A stretch of 64,000 nucleotides of DNA from positions 2,536,501 through 2,600,500 of the forward strand of contig WPIO01000027.1 in NCBI GenBank assembly GCA_009760855.2. The letters are read 5' to 3'. The notes under the pieces are model-generated. The model saw only the letters and a list, made by a program, of their open reading frames with translations. It was not told where the DNA came from and did no database searches. Each line of letters opens with the position of its first letter. Position 1 is the first letter of the stretch. The translations under genes and the position numbers were made by a program. Positions 36,936-46,412 of this stretch are shown here, piece by piece. This stretch comes from Cristatella mucedo (taxonomy: Eukaryota; Bryozoa; Phylactolaemata; Cristatellidae).

Positions 36936-38639
36936 CTATCCTTAGGCTAAGACCCAGGTCCGTCAGGAAACACAATTAATATGTCTTTATCCTCAGAATT
37001 CCCCTGCGTCATTCAAAGAGCTATTCCCTGACCTCTCAGAAAGTGGTCAACAGTAGAACACCCGGGGAACTTCGATAACTCCCCCACAGTCCTTATCCTA
37101 CTATCAAACACACTAGTAGGACGAGTAGTAGCGGACCGGCTAAACTCACTTCAAAGCATCCAACTTTGCAAGTAAGTTCCGATAAGAACTTTGAGAGGCG
37201 AATCTTGACTTTTTCAGAGTCTCCCTGATCACTCTGCAGGGTTACCAGCTGCGGCTGATCCCACTGATCACAGTTCTTTAAGGTGCACGGATATCACTGG
37301 CATTACATTGCAACGATTAAGTCATATCACACGGGTGGGCGATTTCAGAGCTCTGATGTCAACAGCTCACGGTCAGCCTGTGGACAGCCTCTAAAGTATG
37401 TATGGGTGATCCAGAGACTTGTTCTTCGTCAGCATTTTTTTCACAACAATTAATTACATTAATGTATATATATATAAATGTATAATTAATGTATATATAA
37501 ATCACATTAATTCATAACTACTCTCATGCCAAAAAAAGTAGCAATTGCACGACATTTGCTGGGTAAACCCGTAACACCATCATGCATAACTTTCGATCAA
37601 AACCGGAGCTTTCTGACATTTATTAAGAAAATTCTAGATCGCATGCAGTGCTAGCTATGGGCAAACCAAGCGTGATTTAGAAATTGAAAAAGGCCAACAC
37701 TCACAATTGACTCTGCCAGCATATTTCCTGTTCAATCTTCACGAAATCTAGGTATCGTATTCCAAAGTTCCTTTCTTTAGACTGCCGCATCAGCTCCACA
37801 ATCAAGTCTGCCTATTTCAGCTATATAATATTGCTAAAACTCGGGCTTGTTTAGATAGGGATACCACATCTAAGTTGGTCCATGCATTTGTGACATCCCG
37901 TCTTGACTTCTGTAACGGTCTGCTTGCTGGCCTAGCAGCATGTGCAATCAGGCGATTACAGCTTGTGTAAAACTCCGCAGCTAGGCTTGTCTGTCGCGAG
38001 CGTCGCAGTTGCCACGTCGCATCACTTCTCGCCGACCTGCACTGGCTACCAGTCAAGCAGCGATCAAATTCAAAGTTTTGTCGCTCACTTTTAGGTCCCT
38101 TCATTGTTTGGCTCCAGCGTACCTATCAGATCTACTCCCCCACCAGGCTAAGCATCATACCACCCGCTTTTCGGAATTTAATTGTTGATCTATACTTTGT
38201 ACACACCTCAAATTCTTTGGAGACAGTGCATTTAGTTCGTATGCTCCCAAAGCCTGGAACTCACTCCCGACTTCCGTTACGACATCCCCTGACTTGACTA
38301 CATTTAAAAAGAAATTAAAAACGCACCTATTTATAATAGCATTCGTGGGTCCCTGTGATTCGTCCTTTATGTGGTTATGCGTGCTGATACCGTTGCATGC
38401 TGCCACTAACCACACTTGCATGCTGACCCGGTGCATGTCACTCTTAACCATGTTATTCATGTTGTTTATCAAGCATGTCACCACTCGCCATTCGATCGTG
38501 TTTCAATTGCAGCAAATGTAAAGTACCTAGAAAGAGATTGAGTTCTCTGAGGGCTTTTTATCAAGTGTATTAGTATTAATATTATTATCTCAGCGTATCG
38601 CACTGTATCGCAGTTATTTGGGAGACCCGTATTTAAGCG

Positions 38640-38745
38640 TAGGAATGAAATAGCTTGATGACATCCGCACATGGATGGCAGCAAACTTTCTTAAATTGAA
38701 GGATGATAGAACCAACGTACTAGTTATAGGAAAACCATGTAATCG
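38640..38745 (+). mobile_element. LINE family 1 internal fragment
   Basis: TGATGACATCCGCACATGGA, TGGCAGCAAACTTTCTTAAA, TTGAAGGATGATAGAACC: the FLKLNDDKT region of the RT ORF. Confidence 0.7.
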
Positions 38746-39032
38746 CCAAGCTTGATCCAGACTTTCATTTCTATTTAGATGGCGAACACCCGTACCTGTG
38801 CTCTGATGCCTCATTGCTTTCTATCAACTTCCTTACAGCTTTTATTGCCGGTATTTCACTCAGATTGCAACTAATTTTCCGAAATTGAACAAAGACAGGG
38901 CCAAAAGTAATTGGGAAAATTGTGAGTCACCCAGAAACTGCAATGCCTAGCCTTCAAAATGTTCCCTAAGTCTTGATCCGCCCCAGTCTTGGTGACCTAC
39001 GCACTAAAGACTCAAGCAGGGCAGACAAAATC

Positions 39033-39188
39033 TTGGCTGATTTAACAGCCTCGTGTGTAAAGCAGCAGAAGAGCCTTATCGGCTATCATCACTGCTTGCA
39101 GTTGGCAATACAGAATTTCCCAGCTGCAGGATTCGAACCCACAACCTCGGTCGTGAAGAGCGAGCACCTTACCTTCTGGGCTACCGCA
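39033..39188 (-). mobile_element. SINE B copy with intact B box
   Basis: GCTGATTTAACAGCCTCGTG, AGAAGAGCCTTATCGGCTAT, CACTGCTTGCAGTTGGCAAT, GGATTCGAACCCACAACCTC, GAGCGAGCACCTTACCTTCT. Confidence 0.88.
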
Positions 39189-39289
39189 GACCAGTAAACG
39201 GAAGGAAGGAAGACTCGCCGTGTAAATGCGGCTTGAGTGGAGAAGAGAGAGTGGAGAAGAGAAGAGAAAGAGAGGGGAGAGAGACAGAT

Positions 39290-39645
39290 CGTGGTTTAGC
39301 TCGTATGCTCCCAAAGCCTGGAACTCAGTTCCGACTGGCATCACGAAATCCCCTGACCTATCGACATTTAAATAAGAAGCTAAAAATGCACCTATTTATC
39401 TCAGTATTTAGTGCGTCCATGTGATTCGTCCTTTGTGTGCTTATGCGTGCTGACACTGTGCATGCTGCCAATAACTATATTTGCATGCTGACCCTGTGTA
39501 TATCACCCCTAACCATGTTATTCTTGCTGATTATTGAATATGCTACCACTAATCATTTGACTGTGCTTCATTTGCAGCAAATTTAAAGTGCTCAGAAAGA
39601 CACGGGGCGCTTTATCAAGTATTTTATTATTGTTGTCATTTTACC
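39290..39645 (+). mobile_element. LINE family 1, 3' end
   Basis: Starts in the ORF end (TCGTATGCTCCCAAAGCCTG), then the GCTGACACTGTGCATGCTGC signature and GGGGCGCTTTATCAAGTATT tail. Part of the first hairpin arm is deleted. Confidence 0.85.
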
Positions 39646-39779
39646 ATAAACTGGCTTGACATATAATCCAGCGGCAGCCCCATAACTCCGCTGAGCCACA
39701 AGCGTGGTCACTAATTTGAACCACTAAGCACTAATTTGAAATAAGTTCTGAATCGTAGACTGCTATACCGGACAGTTCG

Positions 39780-39882
39780 TATACATTCGATCGTGCTTCC
39801 TTTGCAGCAAATGTAAAGTGCTTATGAACAGATTAAGTTCACTGATGGCGCTATACAGAATTATTATTATTATTATCATTAC
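39780..39882 (+). mobile_element. LINE family 1 tail fragment
   Basis: CGATCGTGCTTCCTTTGCAG, AAGTGCTTATGAACAGATTA, GTTCACTGATGGCGCTATAC, then (ATT)n. Confidence 0.8.
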
Positions 39883-39914
39883 TATAGAGAGAACACGAGA
39901 GGTGGAGTTTAAGG

Positions 39915-39939
39915 GAGAGAGAGAGAGGAGAACACGAGA

Positions 39940-40001
<62 letters not shown>

Positions 40002-40108
40002 TGAGAGAGATAAGAACTCGGTGAGAGATGAAGTAGCGCATGAGTGAGTGAATTAAAGTGAGAGAGAGAGGGGGAGATAGAGAGAGAGTGAGTGAGTGAG
40101 TGAGAGAG

Positions 40109-40182
<74 letters not shown>
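39915..40182. repeat. (GA)n-rich region upstream of SLC39A9
   Basis: Two long GA tracts (about 39942-40000 and 40112-40182) joined by GA-rich variants including GTGA repeats. They end about 360 bp before the SLC39A9 start codon. On the minus strand this is polypyrimidine. Confidence 0.95.
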
Positions 40183-40183
<1 letters not shown>

Positions 40184-40544
40184 ACTTGGACACGTGGGTA
40201 GAGAGAGGCTGGGAGCCCGGATGTGCACGGAGAGGGGGACTGGGAGACCTTGGGATCGAACTCACATGCAAAACATACTCACGCGCCCAGAGGGCTCACG
40301 TTGCGCCCACAATTAGTCTGCAGACTCGAGCCTCCTAAGCAGGACCGCCGGAAGACGTTACCCTTCGACTTCTCACGCGGCCAGCTGTAGCGGGCCAATG
40401 GGCAGCAGGTGCGCCCTAGGCGGCATACCATTGGCCTCCGAGTATCCCAGCTGAGCTCCGTTTCCGCTTCGCCTTCGGACCCACGCACCTTGTGACTGTG
40501 TGGCGCTGCTGGTTTTTTCCAAGACGCGTTGCTCGGGCGTGACG

Positions 40545-41612
40545 ATGAGTGACGTCGCGGCGATCCTGCTGTACTCTTGCTTTATGTTTATCGGGAGCTG
40601 CGCAGCAGGATGCATCCCGCTGCTCCTGAGACCGGCCGGCAGCAAGTCCAAGCTGGTCGCTATATTCGGCGCCGGCGTGCTGTTCGGCGCAGCGCTGGCT
40701 CTAATAATCCCCGAGGGACTGGAGTCGAGCGCGGGACGCGCTGCGCGCTCGCCGCAGCCGCCGCCGTGCAGTTGCACGAACGGCAGCTCAGGAACTGTCC
40801 CGCTCAGCTCGACGCAGCCGCTCGCCGCCGCAGGTCCGCCGGCCCGCCGCCAGGCCGACGGCAGCGGCGGAGGCGCTGGGAGAGCCTCCGACGGCGATGC
40901 GTCTACGACGGGGAGTGGGCGCGGCCTGGCCGGGCTCGCTCTGGTCGCCGGCTTCACTCTGATGCTCTTCGTGGACCAGCTGTCCGGCGGTCACGAGCAC
41001 GCTAACGGCCGCGGTGGCGACGACGAAGCAGCAACGGACGGTGACAAGTCCGCCGCCGCCGCCGAGCTGCCGACTCGAAGCAGCGGCCAAGGAGGCTTCG
41101 CCGCCACGGTCGGTCTGATCGTGCACGGGCTCGCCGACGGCGTCGCTCTGGGCGCGGCCGCGTCCACCGCCGACGGCGGCGGCGGTCGGCTGAGCGCCGT
41201 CGTCTTCGCCGCCATAATGCTGCACAAGGCGCCGGCCTCCTTCGGCCTGTCGACTTTCCTAATGCACAGCGGCGGTCTAAGTCGGCCGGCGGTGTGCTGG
41301 CGGGTGCTGGCGTTCGCCGCGTCGGCGCCGGCTGCCGCGCTCGTCGCGTTCTTCTCGTTCGCCGCCGAGGATCGCGAGGCGCTGCGAGCCACGCACGCGA
41401 CGGGCTACGCGCTGCTGTTCAGCGGCGGCACGTTCGTCTACGTGGCCGCGGTCAGCGTGCTGCCGGAGGTGTCGACCAAGCGCACGAGGACAGTCGCCAA
41501 GGACGGCACCGTGACCGTGAGCGAGACGAGAAGCCTTTCGAAGTACGAGACCCTGGCGATCGCGCTAGGCGCCCTGTTGCCGGTGCTCGTGTCCTTCGGC
41601 CGAGACGACTAG
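40545..41612 (+). CDS. SLC39A9: Zinc transporter ZIP9 (SLC39A9), intronless
   Basis: A 355-codon uninterrupted reading frame. ZIP9 is a Golgi and plasma-membrane zinc importer into the cytosol; vertebrate ZIP9 is also reported as an androgen receptor. Eight membrane segments fit the family: about 5-28, 36-57, 128-146, 185-207, 216-241, 253-273, 286-307 and 336-352. Diagnostic motifs are ALALIIPEG (50-58), LFVDQLSGGHEH (141-152), the metal-binding VHGLADGVALGAAAST (193-208; His194, Asp198), MLHKAPASFG (225-234; His227) and SVLPEV (304-309). The loop at 59-127 is long and low in complexity (Ala, Gly, Ser, Pro, Arg) and lacks the His-rich run of the human loop. The ATG at 40545 is chosen because the first membrane segment follows directly; the frame stays open upstream to about 40500 without ATG. 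Base composition is much more GC-rich than its surroundings. An expressed retrocopy is possible. Confidence 0.93.
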   Translation: MSDVAAILLYSCFMFIGSCAAGCIPLLLRPAGSKSKLVAIFGAGVLFGAALALIIPEGLESSAGRAARSPQPPPCSCTNGSSGTVPLSSTQPLAAAGPPARRQADGSGGGAGRASDGDASTTGSGRGLAGLALVAGFTLMLFVDQLSGGHEHANGRGGDDEAATDGDKSAAAAELPTRSSGQGGFAATVGLIVHGLADGVALGAAASTADGGGGRLSAVVFAAIMLHKAPASFGLSTFLMHSGGLSRPAVCWRVLAFAASAPAAALVAFFSFAAEDREALRATHATGYALLFSGGTFVYVAAVSVLPEVSTKRTRTVAKDGTVTVSETRSLSKYETLAIALGALLPVLVSFGRDD

Positions 41613-43010
41613 GCGGCCGACATTGCTCAGCCGACGCTCAGGCGACGTCCGAGCTCCGCCTCGGCGGGAGCCCAGCCAGTAACGACAGACGTAGCTTGGC
41701 TCGCGCGGGGCACGCGTGCCACCGGGCTTGCCCGACGCAAAGCGCTCACGGGCAAACCCGGGTGGCACCCTGTCAGCCCGGTGTTGGCTGGATTGATCGC
41801 CTCGCCTCTCTGGCTGCTTCCGTAGACGGCTGCTTCCGTAGTACTGAGGAGCGCCACCTGCCGAGCAGGCTAGTCGGACCGACCGTTTGCATTTAGACAG
41901 TGCAGCCCGTGTGCACTTCTTTTGAGGTGGGTGCATTGGCCAATCAGTGTAATCAGTGGGCTTCCTTGTAATCAGCTTCCTTGACAACCCCATTGGGTTG
42001 CTGTTGCTGCCGGTCCCAAATACTGTGCTCAAACCGCAGCATCTTTCCCATCAGCACACACTATTTGTGCATCCTACATTTTGTTATGTAGCCTCTCGTG
42101 TGTGCAATGCATCTCCCTCAAACCAATTCCTCATATCTCGGAAATCTGGCGTGATTCATTTTTACTGCATTGCTCCTCAGCTGGATTTCTTATGCAAGCA
42201 GTAGAATGGACCAAATTTTCAATGGCTGCATGAGTTCAGATCGTAAAGATGTGGTTGCACCATGTATCGACTTAACTAGAGTCGTAATTGCAGTAGCATA
42301 CTAAGGTATGTGCTGAATGAATGTGCAGTATCACAGTTAAGGCAACCCAGTTGGTTCATGGTGATATGCAGAGTTTCGAATGCTTTTAGACACTCGTTTG
42401 TGGTTTTCACATCTTCGAAGGATAACCCTTCGAAGTGTCAGCCTATTTTTCATTACCCTACTTTTACACAAATCTTCCAGAGGCTTCCCAAATCTGTCAA
42501 AGATGGTTCTAACTGTCGCCATCTCAGAGGCTAACAGTTTCATCAGTGCACCCATGTCCAGGTCTATATTATGCCCATGCGAGAGCACCATAGCGGACCC
42601 TTCCGAGTCTCAAATTGTTTCCGACTGCCGACACGTCAGAGAAGAGGCTACACACTTCCGTGAGTGCATCGTGACCCGGACCCAGGCTGGCACATGCGTC
42701 ACGTGGACAGTACTTATAAGCATCAAGTGCCCACTTGAGCTGTGTTGGTACAGTCCAGCATGAAGTCCTTTTTTAGTATTATGATTCTGTACCTTACAGA
42801 AGCATACCACCTGCAGTAGCCCATGCTGTGATGTTCGGCTAACGGCATGCTCTTGTGGTACAAGCGCATTTCCCGTGCATTTCTGCTGACCCTGACTTTT
42901 GGGACTGTCGTCTAACCAGGTCAGCACAAGTGCTGGACAGATAGATGTCAAGTACCTCTTGAGTGTAACCGATGAGTCAAGAGCTATTCACGATGAGTCT
43001 TACTTGTGCA
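41613..43010. other. SLC39A9 3' flank, no gene recognised
   Basis: GC-rich to about 41880, then ordinary DNA. Frames at 41565-42032 (minus) and 42380-42763 carry no motif. I saw no clear AATAAA shortly after the stop codon. Confidence 0.4.
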
Positions 43011-43028
43011 TACACACACACACACACA

Positions 43029-43080
<52 letters not shown>
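43011..43080. repeat. (AC)n microsatellite
   Basis: About 70 bp of AC/CA repeats with one AGAC interruption near 43028. Confidence 0.97.
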
Positions 43081-43081
<1 letters not shown>

Positions 43082-43604
43082 GGATTCGGTCCGTCCTCTG
43101 TCTGTTACCTGTTGGGGGTCATCGCTTGACTCGTTGGGCTGATAGACAGTCTGAGGTGGAACAGGCAGACAGTCGGAGGCAGATTGTCTGAGGCAGTAGC
43201 TGCTTCGGTCACAGCATTGCCCTAGCATGGCCACAAATGCTGCTTGCTCATGTCAATGTCAGAAATATTTGGCAGTGGCAGCCATTGTGGCAGGGCAGTA
43301 CCAGCTGCTCACTAGGTCGTTGGATTTAACACCGTTTTGCTTTGTTTTCGAGACACGGTGAATGCAGGCGAAGGTCCTGCCACATCCTGCTCATCCGGCT
43401 GCAAGCAGATCCTAGTTCTATGAGTCATACCGTCTACGGTTTGATTGCCCTCTCGAAGCCTTATATCAGGATGGCTACCGTCAACTACCGATGTCAATCG
43501 GGCTTATGTATAGTAGTGCTCAGAAGCTGGTTGTGGTATTTACAATCGAAAAGGTACCTAAGGCTGTGTAGCAAGCGTTTATCCGCAGATCTGATTGGAG
43601 GAGG

Positions 43605-43772
43605 GCACTCTCTGGCTCATTAGGTAAGGCGGTTGCTTTTCACAACCTCGGTCCCGAGGTCGTGGGTTCGAATCCTGTGGTGGGCGATCTTATATCGCTG
43701 CTGCAAGCGGTGGTGATAGCCGTAAAAGGTCTTCTGTTGCTAAACAAAGGCTGTTAAATCAGCTAGTCTTTT
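43605..43772 (+). mobile_element. SINE B, first of a head-to-tail pair
   Basis: TGGCTCATTAGGTAAGGCGG (A-box region), GAGGTCGTGGGTTCGAATCC (B box), GGTGGTGATAGCCGTAAAAG, TTGCTAAACAAAGGCTGTTA, AATCAGCTAGT. tRNA-like RNA polymerase III boxes are well preserved. Confidence 0.9.
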
Positions 43773-43777
43773 TTTGG

Positions 43778-43945
43778 TGAGCCGTGATGGCTCACTGGGT
43801 AATGTGGTTACTTTTCACGACCTCGGCCCCGAGGTCGTGGGTTCGAATCCTGCAGTGGGTGATTCCTTATCGACGCTGCAAGTGGTGGTGATAGCCGTAA
43901 AGGCTCTTCTGTCGCTATACAAAAGAGGTAAATCAGCAGGTTTAC
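43778..43945 (+). mobile_element. SINE B, second of a head-to-tail pair
   Basis: GTGATGGCTCACTGGGTAAT, GAGGTCGTGGGTTCGAATCC, GCTGCAAGTGGTGGTGATAG, CCGTAAAGGCTCTTCTGTCG, CTATACAAAAGAGGTAAATC. It starts a few bases after the first copy ends. Confidence 0.9.
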
Positions 43946-44574
43946 TCGAGCTAGCTCGAGTGTCCTGAGGGCTGCGTCTGCTGTCAGTCTAGCCTCTGGC
44001 ACTACTACTATCTGCTTGCGATTTGCATAAGCAGAAAGTCCTTCAGCTAAATAAAAAGTTGAACCAACTAGTAGTAGTCACGTGCAGCTTACCTGCCAGC
44101 CTAGTGCCATTGGGTTTACCCATTTATGTTCAGGTACAAACAGGTTGGCTTTTTGTGTTTCTTGTTGCAGTTTAGTTCTTGTGAGGCAGAGAGTGGCAGG
44201 CTGCCACCTCCCCCTAGAGAAAACGCCCAGCTAAATTTGTGGGTTATGCATTGCTGAAGCATCGCACGTGCTGCCACTGATCCTTTGGAGGCAGCCGTGA
44301 CAGTCCTGCATGTTAGTGATGTGCTAAGCTCGATGATAGCGCATTCTTACTGCAGGGCTCCTTGCTCCATGCAGGTGACTCAAAGGAGAACGAGCTCTCC
44401 GGAGTCGCATACGCACATCGCCCTATCATTTCGAGCAAGTTTTCCTCACTAACGCCGGGGTGCAGCGGCAAAAACAGATTTTTGCGACGATTTGTGTTTA
44501 CTCATTCCAGAATGAAATTAGCAATTGCATAACATCAATTACAAGATATTCCGAAAATTCCATAAGAAAGTGCA

Positions 44575-44662
44575 TCTAATCTATATAAAGCATCTGTAAA
44601 GTGCCTAGAAAGAGATTCAGTTCTCTGAGGGCGCTATATAAATGTATCATAATTATTATTCT
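44575..44662 (+). mobile_element. LINE family 1 tail fragment
   Basis: AAGTGCCTAGAAAGAGATTC, AGTTCTCTGAGGGCGCTATA, TAAATGTATCATAATTATTA. The hairpin is nearly intact. Confidence 0.85.
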
Positions 44663-44704
44663 ACAGTATATACGGGGGGGGGGCTTAATAATTTAACAAT
44701 GAAA

Positions 44705-44852
44705 TATAATTCATTTGTATAGTGCCCTAAGATAACTTAATCTCTATTCAGGCGCTTCACATGTGCCACGGAGCTCGAGCCCACGACCTCTGCAAGACCT
44801 TGGTAGGGGCGAGCGCCCTAACGACTGGACCAAACCAGCTCTAAATCAACCA
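44705..44852 (-). mobile_element. SINE A copy
   Basis: GTGCCCTAAGATAACTTAAT, CTCTATTCAGGCGCTTCACA, GGAGCTCGAGCCCACGACCT, GGTAGGGGCGAGCGCCCTAA, GACTGGACCAAACCAGCTC. Confidence 0.9.
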
Positions 44853-45584
44853 ATTTCATTTTGAATTTCCGACCAGTGGACTCTAGTCAGCAACATTACG
44901 CTTATGCTCTTCTCGTTATGCTATATATAATACAACTACGAGGGTACACCTATGACGAGTCCCTTAAAAATATATCATGAGGGTTAATTCACAAATGTAG
45001 CTACGCACTATCTTGGTTGAAACTGAATATTTAACTGTGTATTGAATTATGAAAGCATGATGAGATGCTTTTGATCTGAGTGTAATTTATTTGCATATAT
45101 TAACGCTGTGAAGATTATCTCTCAGTCGACCGTACACAACTGAAGAACGCGATCGGGATAGTCATGTCTTCGCGACGATAGCCTGTCGTCGGTGAGTCAT
45201 TGTTACGAACGCGGTGTGCGGCTAACGACTTGCAAGTGCAGCACCTATGCAAGCAGTTATGCCGACAGTAACAAGAACACGGCAGCGATCAAAAGCGCTC
45301 ATAACTTTGAAATATCAAGTCCATATCCATAATGTAGACAAGTCTATTTGACAACAGCGCAGGGTTGGTTACAGGCATTCAACAGCGGCCATGGTTTACA
45401 CCAACGGCTTGGTGGCCTATAGCTCAAATGATTGCTCAAATGCATTGGCCAACTCCGGAAGCATACCTGACCACCTATCGAACGGCGTCGGCTTTTATGC
45501 AGCCTCGGCCTTATATTCGTGCATAATTGGCTTCTAGCCATGTCAAATCAGGAAATCAGGAATCGCGAATAAAGTAATGTAATG

Positions 45585-46030
45585 TATCTCCGTCTGTAAC
45601 TCCACAAAGTCATAAAGACCATGTGGGTGTTACGCAGGAGAGTTTTGTATAGCGCACTCACAGCCTAAGGGGCTTTCGGTACGCATTCGGCAGCCCACAG
45701 ACTTCATCTCACACAACAAAGAGAAAGTGGGAAGCATAGCAGAGTCAGGAGAGCAGTTGAGGTAGTGAGTAGAATGGAAGTAGCAGCTCAGGACTGCTGA
45801 AAAGGATGAGCCATGTCGTTGCATAAGAATTGTGGAAGCGAGTTCCACAGTCTAGGACCTACAGAGCTAAAGCTTCTGTCGCCAATGGTCTTTAAGCGGA
45901 GGAATGGAACGGCTAATTTATTGTCCATACAGGATCTGAGGGCACGATGAGGCTGAAACTGGTGCAGCAGTTCAGCTAGGTACGAAGGGCCTTGTGGGTC
46001 AGCGTAAGAACTTTTACCTGTATTCGTCGA
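45585..46030 (-). mobile_element. LINE family 2, 3' end
   Basis: The minus strand mirrors 51250-51720: tail TAATGTAATGTATCTCCGTC, CATAAAGACCATGTGGGTGT, then the ORF end (GGAAGCGAGTTCCACAGTCT, CAATGGTCTTTAAGCGGAGG). Confidence 0.88.
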
Positions 46031-46154
46031 TCAACGAACAATTGCCAGTCAAGTTGACTTAGTAGCTAATCTCGCTGAAATCCTGCTGAAGATGTGTAGA
46101 GTGCATATTTTTACTATAATTTTCATAGCAGTATTATGAATGAGAGCAAATCCC

Positions 46155-46412
46155 GTGGCTTGGCCTAGGGGTAAGGTGTTCGTCTTTAACGACCAAGGTC
46201 ACGGACTCAAGCCCTACGGCAAATGCCAAGCGCCCGGAAAGATCCTCTTAGGGCATTATTAACACGAATTTTATTTATCTGCGTTCTCATTTTCACGCAA
46301 AATCTTTTTAGCGACCAAGGTCATGGACTCAAGCCTTGCGGCATATACAAAGCACCCGGAAAGGGGTAAAATCCTCCTAGGGCACTGTTAACATGAACTA
46401 CATTTATCTATG
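46155..46412 (+). mobile_element. Degenerate SINE A, partly duplicated in tandem
   Basis: First copy TGGCCTAGGGGTAAGGTGTT, GACCAAGGTCACGGACTCAA, CCTCTTAGGGCATTATTAAC; then from about 46309 GACCAAGGTCATGGACTCAA, CCTCCTAGGGCACTGTTAAC again. The duplicated unit (about 131 bp) includes the downstream TTCTCATTTTCACG. Confidence 0.65.

Larger units (their letters stand above)
34990..38590 (+). mobile_element. Long LINE family 1 copy cut by nested SINEs
   Basis: Plus-strand pieces in element order: endonuclease start (DAIDLFAATETWLK, 35130-35170); central region with SFLLNKIAELLRQF (about 36390) and TADFISKFTCQFKKG; INMSLSSE at about 36980; RT relics to 37440; IGSAS-like region near 37690; C-terminal part and 3' UTR to (TTA)n at 38585. 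SINEs at 35183, 35428, 36640 and 36778 separate them. Many stops and shifts. An AT-rich (TATA)n patch lies near 37465-37500. Confidence 0.75.

Noticed and set aside
40373-41896. Long frames of 130-200 codons on both strands over SLC39A9
   Set aside because: GC-rich DNA has few stop codons; only the plus frame at 40545-41612 has family motifs.
43605-43945. Possible tRNA genes
   Set aside because: A and B boxes are present, but no acceptor-stem pairing and a long SINE B tail follows; these are SINEs.
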